From Bryobacterales bacterium (GTDB lineage: Bacteria > Cyanobacteriota > Vampirovibrionia > Obscuribacterales > Obscuribacteraceae), in NCBI GenBank assembly GCA_903970295.1, contig CAJCHQ010000204.1, forward strand, positions 1 to 34,864: DNA of 34,864 nucleotides, given 5' to 3'. The notes under the pieces were generated by a model. It was given only the letters and a program-made list of their open reading frames with translations. It did not search any database and had not been told where the DNA came from. Positions 16,379-25,370 of this stretch are shown here, piece after piece (the first letter of the stretch is position 1; each line of letters starts with the position of its first letter). Made by a program: the position numbers and the translations under genes.

Positions 16379-16789
16379 CTAAGGCTTCTCTGCTTGCGTC
16401 ACCTTTCTGAGCGACTCGGCCAACCTGCGACAGTCGTCGGCGCAAGATTTCAAAGCATCACCACCCAATGATTCACAGCTGGTGGCACATTTGTTGCAAG
16501 CATCGATTGTCATCTTGGCTGAGTCTTTACTCAAGGCAGAGCCGCGTTTGAGAAAATCGGCGCTGGTTGCGCAGGCGGTGATGCAATCTTTGATGTGTCT
16601 GATATGATCTTGATCGTTAAACTTACCGCCCTTTTGTTCGCAAAAGCTTTCAGCGCGCTTGCAGCCGTCGATGCAGCGCTGGCAATCGCTCCTAGCTTTG
16701 CTTGTGTCCACGCTCTGGGCTAAGCAGATCTGGCTGGTACAGACCAGACAACACAAAACAGAAAGCAAATTGAGCAAGATTCGTTTCAT
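16379..16789 (-). CDS. Exported Cys-rich four-helix copper-storage-type protein
   Basis: This 136-aa protein starts at ATG 16789 with GAGG five nt upstream. A Sec-type signal peptide (LLNLLSVLCCLVCTSQICLAQ) precedes a helical domain with 11 cysteines spaced for one face of a four-helix bundle: DCQRCIDGC, SFC, KDCITAC, DACNKCATSC and KSCADDC. This is the pattern of the Csp/DUF326 family, whose members fill the bundle core with Cu(I). Most bacterial Csp are cytosolic (Csp3); an exported one resembles the Csp1 type of methanotrophs. It probably stores or buffers copper outside the cytoplasm. No copper exporter or regulator is adjacent. Confidence 0.85.
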   Translation of the reverse strand: MKRILLNLLSVLCCLVCTSQICLAQSVDTSKARSDCQRCIDGCKRAESFCEQKGGKFNDQDHIRHIKDCITACATSADFLKRGSALSKDSAKMTIDACNKCATSCESLGGDALKSCADDCRRLAESLRKVTQAEKP

Positions 16790-16846
16790 ATACACCTCAA
16801 CAGTTTACACCGGTATTGTTTTTCGGCCGTTGACGCACAAACGAAC

Positions 16847-17063
16847 TTAGCAGTTCCCACCCAAATAAGTTCTCAACCTGCTCGTGAGATCGGTTAGTGG
16901 ACAAATTCACTTGATCAAATTGCCGTCCCGATCCTCGACCGGCAAAACTTCTTCCAAGTGCCAACCATATTCGGTACTGGCAACATTTCTCAGTCTGAAT
17001 TTGCTGCGAAAAGGCTGACCATTGGCCAGAGCGGCTTCGAGTCTAATTGCAACTGATCATTGA
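16847..17063 (-). pseudogene. Decayed PAS-domain fragment
   Basis: A minus-strand frame without a usable start translates to AIRLEAALANGQPFRSKFRL, then a few residues and YGWHLEEVLPVEDRDGNLIK, then TGA (16907-16909), then ICPLTDLT and a TAA at 16847-16849. This is the end of a PAS_3 domain, whose consensus reads 'al.nGepf..efRlr...G.yrW.l....PvrDe.GnlikWiGt.tDIt'. The TGA stands exactly where the conserved Trp codon (TGG) belongs, and homology continues past it, so it is a nonsense mutation. Upstream the frame is closed by another TGA. It is a remnant of a sensor protein such as a histidine kinase or cyclic-di-GMP enzyme. Confidence 0.6.
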
Positions 17064-17197
17064 ATCAATTATCCAACCTGGGATCAATGAAATAAATGAA
17101 CGCTCCGATAGCACCATCACTGAATTGTCCGCCAGCGGCCAAACAAGGAGAATTTGAATTCCTATAAACAAAATTTAGACAGACTCTACGGGGTTTC

Positions 17198-19849
17198 TCA
17201 GACATTGGCTTCCCAAAAATTTCCCTGATTTGGGTCAGTAACTGCAAGCTGCTGACGAATTTCCACTTCAACGAGAGTGAAAGTGTTTTGACATTTCCGG
17301 CTCTTATCTTTCAATTCGTGACGGCTTTGAGACGTGGCTACCGCCTCAATCAGATCCTTTACCTCCAGCTTGAGAAAAGCAACGAGCTGTGGCAGTTCGT
17401 GTGCACATTGATTTTGGATGATCGCTTGCAGCAATGCCTCAGAGGACTTTTTCAAATCGTCGGGCGAGACCGACTGATCCTCGTCCACGGCGGCACAAAG
17501 AATGCTCAGGTCCTGCCACCATTTGGCAGTCAAGGGCGCCAAAATTGACTTTTCCTTTTCAGCAATATTTTGGCGCATGCTGGCCCAAATATTTCTCAAT
17601 AGATTGTCGGCAGGATTTGCGCCTAGTGGTTCTGACTCCGACTGAGGTTGAGGTGGGATGCCGCTGTGCCATGATTGATTAGGCGCGGGCGGCATGCCAC
17701 TACTCCAGCTACCTCCAGGAGGAGGCGCAGGCGGCATGGCATCACCCCAGGCACTGCCAGGTGGAAGCGGCGGCGTTGACGCCGAAGTACTCTGAGACTG
17801 AGCAAACAGATCGAAACTTCCCCTGCTCCTTGGCTGCGAGGTGGGAGCAGCCATTGGTGCGCCATAGCGAGCCGAAGCTCCCGAACCACCAGCAAAGGCA
17901 GACATGGTATTAGTACCTGCCGGCGTTTCCCAGAGAGCCGGTTCATGCACTGGTTGCACAACTGCCCGCCGGGTCCCGTCTTTGTTCACCGCTTGTTCGT
18001 CGACAAGAACGAACGCCGTGAATTTTGTCAAAAGTTGATGCGTCTTGGCCAAATTTACAATTTCAGTCTTAAGTCTAGTCTGATCGCCGGTGCCCTCGCG
18101 ATAACTATCCTCTAACGACATGACGAAGGATTTCGCCCACAATTTTGCGATCGCCGGCACTGATGATGGCACTATCTGTGCTACTTCGGCAAATTCAGCA
18201 CCATCAATGCGTTTTCCCTTGATCGAAATGCTGGCGTCATCGACCTTGCCTTTCGCTCGAAAAAACAGGTTCACCGCACGCCCGGCATAAAGGTCCGGCG
18301 TTGGTGACGGGGTGAGGTCGGATAGAACCAGTTGATCATTTTCGCAGCTCAACTGAATATCTGTGACGAGCGGCACACCAATTTCACGAGCCAGATCGCT
18401 GACCGCGCCCACCAGCTGATCGCCTGGTTGAACCAGCGCACATGTGCCTCGACCTACTTGAGCCAGGCGCTTGAGGAAACCGCTGTTCACTGCCGTGTCG
18501 ATGCCGAGTGTAAAGATACGCACGTTCTGCGCTTGCTTTTGCACTTGCTTGAGCACGCGTGATTCGTCACCGATCTCACCGTCTGTTAGCAAAACTACAA
18601 TCGGCTCGCGAGACTGATCGGCTCGATTAGAGATCGAATCGAGAACTGAGGAGAGAGCCGGATCGAGCTCCGTACCGCCGCGGGCAAAAACTTCGTGCAA
18701 AAACTTATGACCGCGCTCCAGACCACCCTCGTCTGCCTCATAAAATATGCCAATGCTGGAACCACCCAGCCACTCAATCTGACTGTCGAAGGTGGCGATT
18801 GCAAAACGATCTGCCGGTGTGAGAGACTCGAGCAGAAGCGAACAAGCACGCGCAGCCGAAACAATTTTGAGACCGCCCATCGAGCCCGATCGATCAAATA
18901 CGAAGACAATGTCGCGTGGTGACTTGAGCTCACTGTCGGTTAAAGGAGGAACAATGCTCAACATACCAAAATGGTCATTTTCACTCGTGGTGTCGGGCAA
19001 TAGATAAAGCCGAGATTTGATTTCGCTTGCGGCTAAGCGCCAGTTCAGTACGAAATCGCGATTCAACAATTCGTCAGTTCGAGAGAGGGTGACAGTAATG
19101 GCACCATCACTGATAGATGTGGAAGTAGCATGCTGCGAGCAGGTCAGATCGGCCAGGCTATCTGCCGAGTCTAAACACAACTCCACTTGAATGTTCAGAG
19201 ATACACTGGGGTCGACTCCGGGCACCAGGCGCGGTGGCGATATGCGCGAGGCATCAGGGACTACGTCTGTATCAGTCTCAATCCCTTTTCCGACAGGATC
19301 ACTTGCCAGTGGATTACCCGCGATGTAGCGCGGCGCCACTACCAGTGGCAGGCGCAACTCAGTCTTGCCAGAAGCAAAATATGGCAATCTTTCAGAGTAG
19401 GTAAGTGTAATTTCAACTTCTTCACCTGGCACTAAATTGCCGACACTGACAGTAAAAACATCATCTCTTTCTTGCTCAAGAAGAGCCGTGCGTTTACCAG
19501 CTTCAAGGGCTTGCGCATAAATCTTGCGTGCTTCCTGGCGCTCTTCAACATTGCCTACCAAGACTCGGTCGCCCACCCGCATCTCGAATCGATCGACAGC
19601 AATGCCGCCGGCCAGCGGAAATATAAATGTCGCTTCGAGAAAGTCTTTATAGGGATTGCGAAACTTTTGTTTGATTGTAACGGAGGCGGCTCGATCAATT
19701 ATTTTGGCACTGATATCGATACCAGCTAACGGCAACTCCATCTTTTTCGCGCCGAGCTTGCCCGAGAGCGAGCCTAAAGAGCGCCTTTCCTTTTTGGCAG
19801 TCAATTCCTCGGCTAATGGCAATTTGCTCTTACTCGCTGGTGTTGTCAT
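17198..19849 (-). CDS. VIT and von Willebrand A domain protein
   Basis: This 883-aa protein has no signal peptide. The VIT domain is at about 38-170 (VTIKQKFRNPYKDFLEATFIFPL, GNLVPGEEVEITLTYSERLPY). The vWA domain is at about 312-480 with a complete metal site: DRSGS (Asp319, Ser321, Ser323), Thr393 (GGTELD) and Asp423 (LTDGEIGD). Then come a beta-rich segment, a Pro/Gly/Ser-rich linker with GSAWGD-PPAPPPGGSW repeats (about 690-770) and a helical C-terminus. The architecture resembles inter-alpha-trypsin inhibitor heavy chains and suggests Mg2+-dependent protein binding. The start at 19849 has GGAGG 9 nt upstream and lies inside the end of the MerR gene (20-bp overlap), so translation is coupled. 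Its partner is unknown. Confidence 0.9.
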   Translation of the reverse strand: MTTPASKSKLPLAEELTAKKERRSLGSLSGKLGAKKMELPLAGIDISAKIIDRAASVTIKQKFRNPYKDFLEATFIFPLAGGIAVDRFEMRVGDRVLVGNVEERQEARKIYAQALEAGKRTALLEQERDDVFTVSVGNLVPGEEVEITLTYSERLPYFASGKTELRLPLVVAPRYIAGNPLASDPVGKGIETDTDVVPDASRISPPRLVPGVDPSVSLNIQVELCLDSADSLADLTCSQHATSTSISDGAITVTLSRTDELLNRDFVLNWRLAASEIKSRLYLLPDTTSENDHFGMLSIVPPLTDSELKSPRDIVFVFDRSGSMGGLKIVSAARACSLLLESLTPADRFAIATFDSQIEWLGGSSIGIFYEADEGGLERGHKFLHEVFARGGTELDPALSSVLDSISNRADQSREPIVVLLTDGEIGDESRVLKQVQKQAQNVRIFTLGIDTAVNSGFLKRLAQVGRGTCALVQPGDQLVGAVSDLAREIGVPLVTDIQLSCENDQLVLSDLTPSPTPDLYAGRAVNLFFRAKGKVDDASISIKGKRIDGAEFAEVAQIVPSSVPAIAKLWAKSFVMSLEDSYREGTGDQTRLKTEIVNLAKTHQLLTKFTAFVLVDEQAVNKDGTRRAVVQPVHEPALWETPAGTNTMSAFAGGSGASARYGAPMAAPTSQPRSRGSFDLFAQSQSTSASTPPLPPGSAWGDAMPPAPPPGGSWSSGMPPAPNQSWHSGIPPQPQSESEPLGANPADNLLRNIWASMRQNIAEKEKSILAPLTAKWWQDLSILCAAVDEDQSVSPDDLKKSSEALLQAIIQNQCAHELPQLVAFLKLEVKDLIEAVATSQSRHELKDKSRKCQNTFTLVEVEIRQQLAVTDPNQGNFWEANV

Positions 19850-20384
19850 CGGTTTTTCCTCCATTGCCCTTGCGGGATGCATTTTGCAGCGCCACTACTG
19901 CTGCCTGAATCTTTTCAGCGATTAATGCCGAGTCTGCTTTTGACCACCAACCTTCCTGTACCAGCACTTTTAAACCGGGCTCGATAATTATTTCTTGCCA
20001 ACAAGTCGGCTTAACCAAGCCCTGAATCTGACTCAGGGTTTTTACTGGGGCGAAATCGACACTCTCTATGACGGCTTCAATTTCACCATCGCTCAGACCA
20101 TACAAGCGTGTCTGAATCTCGGCTAAAGGTAACGCGGTCAACTGCAGAGATTTGATTGCCAGGAGTTGAAGCAGATGTCTGCGTCCGTAAATCGCTTGTC
20201 GTCCCCGAATCGTCGGTCTGTCCAAAAGCCCTAAAGTTGTGTAGTACCTGATTGTGCGAGCATCAGGCTTAGCCGACACCCGGTGGTCGGGTTGAGCGAT
20301 CTCTGAATTGCGCCCCATAAGCAGGTTTTCAACTGCTTCAGAGAGTTCATCCAGAGAGAGTTCGCGGTTTATGGCATTAATCAT
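19830..20384 (-). CDS. MerR-family transcriptional regulator
   Basis: This 184-aa protein carries the MerR helix-turn-helix at about 35-90: DARTIRYYTTLGLLDRP, the wing GRQAIYGRRHLLQLLAIKSL, then LPLAEIQTRLYGL. A C-terminal region of about 90 residues without a cysteine metal site follows. I place the start at ATG 20384 because the frame upstream overlaps the promoter. There is no ribosome site, consistent with a leaderless mRNA (see the promoter entry). Its last 20 bp overlap the VIT/vWA start. It probably controls its own operon through the dyad at 20385-20417. Effector unknown. Confidence 0.88.
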   Translation of the reverse strand: MINAINRELSLDELSEAVENLLMGRNSEIAQPDHRVSAKPDARTIRYYTTLGLLDRPTIRGRQAIYGRRHLLQLLAIKSLQLTALPLAEIQTRLYGLSDGEIEAVIESVDFAPVKTLSQIQGLVKPTCWQEIIIEPGLKVLVQEGWWSKADSALIAEKIQAAVVALQNASRKGNGGKTDDNTSE

Positions 20385-20419
20385 GACAGTATCATCCGCT
20401 ATTACTGTAATACTGTCAA
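20385..20419 (-). promoter_or_regulatory. MerR operon promoter with overlapping dyad
   Basis: On the minus strand a perfect -35 TTGACA (20419-20414) is followed 17 bp later by GATGAT (20396-20391) as -10. Transcription would start about 20384, the A of the MerR ATG, so the mRNA would be leaderless. Inverted arms GACAGTAT (20385-20392) and ATACTGTC (20410-20417) span the spacer and -10, with an inner near-palindrome ATTACTGTAAT. This is a typical place for MerR binding. Confidence 0.6.
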
Positions 20420-20526
20420 GGTTGTGACAAAAGTAGCCAACAACGCTTATATGAATGGAACGGCGCTGGCAACCCTTGTAAGATTTGAATCCTGAAAGCA
20501 ATCCTGGAATCAACCGATAACGGGCG

Positions 20527-21276
20527 ATGAACACAGTAAAAGCAAAGCTGCGGCTGCCAACAAGCCTAAACGCACTGAAAATTCTGTCAGCCGTTTGTTT
20601 GTTCGTTTCTCAAACTGGAGCGGTGTATGCCGGCACGCCTACCGAGAATCTCGACCGAGCCCTGAACACAACCGATTTTCTCCGAGACACCGCACACGAT
20701 GAATTCGCCGCCCCAAGAAAAACCAATTTCATTCTGCCTAAAGGCAAAGTCGACCAGAAACAAATTGCAGCGCTGACCAAACTCCTGAAGGGACCGGCAA
20801 AAGTCGAAGATGGCAAAAAAGATGACGTCTGGGAACAGATAAAAGCCAGACGTGATAGGACCATGACCGGCTTACGTGGCGGAGGTGGTTCGGACCGACC
20901 GATCGGCTGCTATTTCGGAAATTTCTACATTCATTATCAATCGAAGTACAAGGATGTGCCTGACGAAACCGTTGCTTTTTGGGCTTACGACTTGCACCGC
21001 TTTCTCTTCCAAAACCGAAGCTGGTGTGGTAACTTCCGCGACAGCGTTTACATGCACTATGCGGATAAAGAACGTTTTGCCAGAGAGTGGTGGCAAGCAC
21101 TGGACAAAACATTTGCTGCTCTCACTCCAGCCGAGCAAGCGGTCTGGATCCACGACGCACTCGAAGACGGCATGATTATCTATTGGTTTTATGATACTCA
21201 AGATCAATACGTCGGCTTGCAAAGAAAAAAAGCCTGGCTGGGCTGGGAGATCCGCGGCATCGAGCGACGTGATTGA
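20527..21276 (+). CDS. Secreted protein of unknown function
   Basis: This 249-aa protein has a signal peptide (ALKILSAVCLFVSQTGAVYA, ending near residue 36). The mature protein has a charged N-terminal part, a Gly-rich spot (TGLRGGGGSDRPIGCYFGNF), then an aromatic-rich helical region with two cysteines (GCYFGNF and SWCGNFRDS, possibly a disulfide) and the striking AVWIHDALEDGMIIYWFYD near the end. The many Trp/Tyr residues and acidic-His groups might form a ligand pocket. I know no family for it. It is divergent from the MerR gene, and the promoter dyad between them could affect it. No strong ribosome site. Confidence 0.65.
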   Translation: MNTVKAKLRLPTSLNALKILSAVCLFVSQTGAVYAGTPTENLDRALNTTDFLRDTAHDEFAAPRKTNFILPKGKVDQKQIAALTKLLKGPAKVEDGKKDDVWEQIKARRDRTMTGLRGGGGSDRPIGCYFGNFYIHYQSKYKDVPDETVAFWAYDLHRFLFQNRSWCGNFRDSVYMHYADKERFAREWWQALDKTFAALTPAEQAVWIHDALEDGMIIYWFYDTQDQYVGLQRKKAWLGWEIRGIERRD

Positions 21277-21355
21277 TTTCAAGCAAAATCATTGCTAATG
21301 CAGACATGGCGCCAGGCTTGCTACTATTCAGAGATCCACCGCCAGGGAAATCAAA

Positions 21356-22627
21356 ATGCGATATCGATTGCTCGGAACCGCTTTAGTTAGCCTCCTTTTA
21401 CTAACAACAAATGAAGGTGCGTTAGCCCAAAAGACAGTGTCTCCCACAAAGCAAGCGGCTCAATCAACCACAACGATACCAAGCGTGGCCTCGGCTGCCG
21501 TCAACACTGAGGTCAATTCGGCTCCGGTGCAACTGGCAGCGAATATGTCAAAAGCCCCGTTTGGTATCGACTCATACAAAGAACCGGTCGAACTCTATAC
21601 GATCCAGAATGCTCACGGCATGGTCGCCAAAATTATGACTTTTGGTGCCACTCTCACTCAGCTTCTGGTGCCTGACGGAAACGGAGGGACAGTTGATGTG
21701 GTGCTCGGTTGCGACAACGAAAAAGCGTACGAAGACTACACCGCCTTCATCGGTTGCATACTTGGCCGGGTAGCTGGTCGCATAACTGATGCCAATTTCA
21801 CTCTCAACGGAAAAAATTACTTTCTCAAACCAAATAGCGGACCCAATACTTTGCATGGCGGCGTGCGTGGATTTGATAAAAGAATGTGGAAAGCGCAGCC
21901 AATTATCGATGCCAAAGCTCCGGCGATTAAATTCACTTATTTCGACAAAAACGATCGCCAGGGATTTCCGGGTAATCTCAACGTTTCAGTCACTTACACC
22001 TTGACCGACGACAACTCCCTCAAATTAGATTATGTTGCCACGACCGACATGCCAACGCCTGTTAACTTGAGCAGCCATTTTTATTTCAACTTAGCCGGCG
22101 CCGGTCACGGGAATATTTTGCAACACAATCTGCAAATCAATGCTGATTCTTATTTGCCGATTGACCCACTGCAACTGCCCACAGGTGTGATCGCGCCTGT
22201 GGCAGGAACAGCATTTGATTTTACTCAGAGCAAAGCGATGGGGCGCGATCTGACTCAAGTAATTGGTGGGTACAATCACTTCTTCGTCAAGCGTCCAAGC
22301 CAAAGTCAACCATCGTTAGTAGCGACTGTGAGCGAGCCAATTTCAGGTCGGGTGATGGAAATGTACACAACCGATCCTGGCATTCAATTTTCCACTGGCA
22401 ATCAGTTAGGTAGCAGCCCCAAAGCTGGTATTGGCGGCTCTTATGCTCAATTCTCCGGCTTCTTGCTGTACGACGAAGGTTACCCGGATGCGGTGCACCA
22501 CACTAATTTTCCCAGTATCATCTTGAACCCAAAAGAGACCTACAAGAAAACGACGATTTACAAATTCTCGCAAGGCACACCACAACCTCAGGCGGCGCCG
22601 CAGCAACCTCAGCAACAGCGGCAGTAG
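21356..22627 (+). CDS. Exported aldose 1-epimerase homologue (GalM-like)
   Basis: This 423-aa protein has a signal peptide (residues about 1-24) and a Gln/Pro-rich tail, around a galactose-mutarotase beta-sandwich. GalM interconverts alpha and beta aldoses; an exported copy would work in the periplasm. Seen: GRVAGRI (sugar-binding Arg), NTLHGGVRGFDKRMW (His), SSHFYFNLAG (second catalytic His) and FPSIILNPKETY. The catalytic base region reads LLYDEGYPDAVHH, where E. coli has ALESEFLPD. The base Glu, five residues before the PD, is Tyr here, with Asp and Glu shifted toward PD. The enzyme may therefore be altered or use the shifted acid. The stop lies 17 bp from the convergent AAA+ gene. Confidence 0.88.
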   Translation: MRYRLLGTALVSLLLLTTNEGALAQKTVSPTKQAAQSTTTIPSVASAAVNTEVNSAPVQLAANMSKAPFGIDSYKEPVELYTIQNAHGMVAKIMTFGATLTQLLVPDGNGGTVDVVLGCDNEKAYEDYTAFIGCILGRVAGRITDANFTLNGKNYFLKPNSGPNTLHGGVRGFDKRMWKAQPIIDAKAPAIKFTYFDKNDRQGFPGNLNVSVTYTLTDDNSLKLDYVATTDMPTPVNLSSHFYFNLAGAGHGNILQHNLQINADSYLPIDPLQLPTGVIAPVAGTAFDFTQSKAMGRDLTQVIGGYNHFFVKRPSQSQPSLVATVSEPISGRVMEMYTTDPGIQFSTGNQLGSSPKAGIGGSYAQFSGFLLYDEGYPDAVHHTNFPSIILNPKETYKKTTIYKFSQGTPQPQAAPQQPQQQRQ

Positions 22628-22644
22628 TTGCAACTCCTGCCGCC

Positions 22645-24048
22645 CTACATGCCCACTTTCTCCATCTCGCTCTGGCTGCGGAAGCCGAGCAAACTGCGCG
22701 TGAAGGAGCCACCTTCAACCGCCAGTTCGTGCAAAGCTTCTTCCATGTGCCGATCCTCTACGACAATTGGCACCGCATCTGGGGCGGCAAACAGTGCTGC
22801 TTTGCGCATCAATTCATTGATGAAGGCAGCGCTTGCGCCATCTGTTCGGCGGATAAAACTCTTCATGTCTTTGACTCTCACAGTCATATTCTCGGCATAA
22901 AGATCGAACAATCTTTGCCGACATTCGGCATCCGGTAAAGGCACTTTGAAGGCTTGGTCGATTCGGCCTGGGCGGGCTGCTAGAGCCGGTTCTAAGATAT
23001 CAGGACGATTTGTGGTGAGCAAAAACATCACATCACAATCATCGGCCAAACCGTCCATTTGATTTAGCAATTCGAAGAGAATGGGCGTCGTGCATTGATT
23101 CTTCGATCTCTCCTCGCCGATCAAATCGACATCTTCGATGATGATCATGGCCGGTTCCAGGCGGCGAGCCATGGCGCATGTTTGCTCCAACAAGCCCATG
23201 CCTCTGCCAGTCATAATCAAAATCGTTCTCTCTTCCATTTGCGAAGCCAAATACATCGCTGTTAGTGTCTTGCCTGTGCCAGGAGACCCATGCAGAAGCA
23301 ATCCTCGCTTCAGGCGCCGACCGGCCGCGACCATGGCATCACGATACTTTGTCGTATCCACAGACTGCCTTTCGATGCGTTTAAGCAAGCCTTCCGGGAG
23401 AATAATTTTGTCTCTGGTGATATTGGGCAAAGTGTGAAATTTGACCTGCACACCCGACATCGAATTTTCACCTTGCTCGAGCGAAATCGCTTTACCTCTA
23501 TAAATGCTTCTTGTGCCCATTGAGGTACGCACGCAGCCTAAAAATGTTTCAGCATGTTCGCGCTCTTTGGCTAAAACTTCGAGAGAAACCGCACCGCTAT
23601 TCACGAACATCACATCGTCCGGCCTGAGCAAAACAGCCAGCCGACCACCGGGACCGTCGATTAAATAAAGTCCGGATTGCACACAAGCCAGAGTTCTGCC
23701 TTCAGCCAGGGCAATATTGACGAATTGTACCGGTCCGATTTTATATCCTCCCAACCCGAACATGCTGGCAGCCGAACCAGACTGGATCAATTCAGACAGT
23801 GCCGGGCTTTTGAAGTTGACAATACCGCTGCTTTGCAGACCGATCATTTGACTGCGCCGGCCAGTGCCTTTGACGTAATCCTCGACCGCGAGGTAGACAT
23901 CAGCATGACTGGTTTTGCCAAATCCCTGCGTAACCAGAGTCAGGTTCGTCGGATCTTCACCGAAGTGGTCTTTCACCTTGTTGCGAAATTCGTTTTTGAA
24001 CGGTGACAGGTTTTCTAAAGTAGCTGATGCAACATTCGGAATATCCAT
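22645..24048 (-). CDS. CDC48-like AAA+ ATPase
   Basis: This 467-aa protein has a single classical AAA+ module in its C-terminal half: Walker A GSPGTGKT (254-261), Walker B MIIIEDVD (302-308), sensor-1 Asn in LLTTNRPD and arginine-finger segment AARPGRIDQ. The first 200 residues form an uncharacterised N domain of beta-rich character (FGLGGYKIGPVQFVNIALAEG, LYLIDGPGGRLAVLLRPDD), probably a substrate- or partner-binding part. There is no protease domain. It should unfold or remodel proteins. The start at 24048 has GAGGA six nt upstream. It lies about 90 bp after the band-7 gene on the same strand, likely one operon. Confidence 0.93.
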   Translation of the reverse strand: MDIPNVASATLENLSPFKNEFRNKVKDHFGEDPTNLTLVTQGFGKTSHADVYLAVEDYVKGTGRRSQMIGLQSSGIVNFKSPALSELIQSGSAASMFGLGGYKIGPVQFVNIALAEGRTLACVQSGLYLIDGPGGRLAVLLRPDDVMFVNSGAVSLEVLAKEREHAETFLGCVRTSMGTRSIYRGKAISLEQGENSMSGVQVKFHTLPNITRDKIILPEGLLKRIERQSVDTTKYRDAMVAAGRRLKRGLLLHGSPGTGKTLTAMYLASQMEERTILIMTGRGMGLLEQTCAMARRLEPAMIIIEDVDLIGEERSKNQCTTPILFELLNQMDGLADDCDVMFLLTTNRPDILEPALAARPGRIDQAFKVPLPDAECRQRLFDLYAENMTVRVKDMKSFIRRTDGASAAFINELMRKAALFAAPDAVPIVVEDRHMEEALHELAVEGGSFTRSLLGFRSQSEMEKVGM

Positions 24049-24141
24049 ATTGTTCCTCGCCTGATTCAATCGACTGTTTTACAACGGACTGCTATTTCTT
24101 CAAATCTGCCCGACTCTTGTCGGTCGATCTTACTTAGCTAA

Positions 24142-24999
24142 TCAGTTACCTTCCTTGAACAAGTCTCCTATGCTCAATAGCGTTTTCTGGTCGGCGATCA
24201 CAGCTTTGACGTTGGGATTGATCTTCTGTACGTATTCATATTGAACCAATAACGGGTTTTCTTTCAAGGCCAGGGCTTTTCTTCTGATCGCTTCGGCATC
24301 ACCGGTGGCGGCGATGATCTTGCGGTTCTTCTCGGCTTCTTCCCGTTGTAGCACATACTTCATGCGTTCGGCTTCCTGCAAAGCAACTTGCTTTTGTTCA
24401 ATTGCCTGGGCAAACGCATCGGAGAAGGCAATGTTTCTAAGTAACAGATCGTCGACAACGATGTCGTTTCGACCCAACCCTTGCTCCATCTGTTCTTTCA
24501 TTTTGGCCTGAATGTCTTGACGGGCAGCCGAATATAACTGCGTCACCGTGTATTGAGAAACAACGTTGCGAATAACAGTTTGAGCTTGCGGACGAATGAT
24601 TTTTTCCAGATAATGCGGGCCAATTTCATCATGCAGCTTCCAGACTTCATCAGCGTTGAGGTGATAGCGCACAGAAACATCAACATGTACTTTCTGTCCA
24701 TCGGCGCTGAGGGCAGTAACCGAGTCATCTCCCTTCTTTTCGCCTTCATCGACGGCATGCGACATCGTATAAGTCTGGGTCCGCACTTCATATAATACCG
24801 GGCTCTGCAAAACCGGCACGAGCACATGTGTGCCCTCGATCAAATTTCTATGTTCCACGCCCGACAAACAATTGAAGATAGCGCCTCTGTATCCCGCCGG
24901 GACAACCACCACCAGTCCAGAAACGAGGATAAAGAAGGCAATTGCCATCAAACCATAACCAATAATCCAGGGTCTTTTCAGAATATACACAGTTACCAC
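24142..24999 (-). CDS. SPFH/band-7 (prohibitin-like) membrane protein
   Basis: This 285-aa protein has one N-terminal membrane helix (about 13-35, IIGYGLMAIAFFILVSGLVVV). The band-7 domain begins VPAGYRGAIFNCLSGVEHRNLIEGTH and contains the usual ALSADGQKVHVDVSVRYHL, then the long coiled-coil helix QKQVALQEAERMKYVLQREEAEKNRKI. Prohibitins and HflC assemble into large rings that organise membrane patches and hold AAA proteases such as FtsH. Here the neighbour is a non-protease AAA+ ATPase, so the pair may form a membrane remodelling complex. GTG start at 24999 is the most upstream plausible one. Confidence 0.93.
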   Translation of the reverse strand: MVTVYILKRPWIIGYGLMAIAFFILVSGLVVVVPAGYRGAIFNCLSGVEHRNLIEGTHVLVPVLQSPVLYEVRTQTYTMSHAVDEGEKKGDDSVTALSADGQKVHVDVSVRYHLNADEVWKLHDEIGPHYLEKIIRPQAQTVIRNVVSQYTVTQLYSAARQDIQAKMKEQMEQGLGRNDIVVDDLLLRNIAFSDAFAQAIEQKQVALQEAERMKYVLQREEAEKNRKIIAATGDAEAIRRKALALKENPLLVQYEYVQKINPNVKAVIADQKTLLSIGDLFKEGN

Positions 25000-25370
25000 C
25001 GGTCCTTTTCAAACACCGAACCAACCTGCGTTTTAGTTTTAAATTCTTGTTTTCTGCTCCGGCGGGCTTCGACTTTTCCTTTTCATGCCGCCCAGGGGAG
25101 CTGAAAACACACTATCACCGGCCGCCGCGCAAATGCAACACGTTCACTATTGTTTAATCGGCGCCATCCGCGGATTGATCGACTAAAAAGACTGGCTGCC
25201 GGGGACAATTATTATTGATTTGCTAAATCATATGACAAATGCCTAAATTCGGCGCGAACTGGGCATGATTCAGGCAATCACTCTTAGTCAGATTGACGCC
25301 GGCAAACACTTCACGAACAGCCCCCGGGCGGAAATCGCAGCCAGCAAAAAGAGAGAACAGACAACAGGTC
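25000..25370. other. Divergent intergenic region before the calpain gene
   Basis: This 371-bp gap lies between two divergent genes. It contains an A/T-rich block (about 25208-25248) with the small palindrome GATTTGCTAAATC and a TATGAC that could be part of the calpain promoter. No gene is recognisable. The in-frame extension of the calpain ORF to 25293 looks untranslated. Confidence 0.4.
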
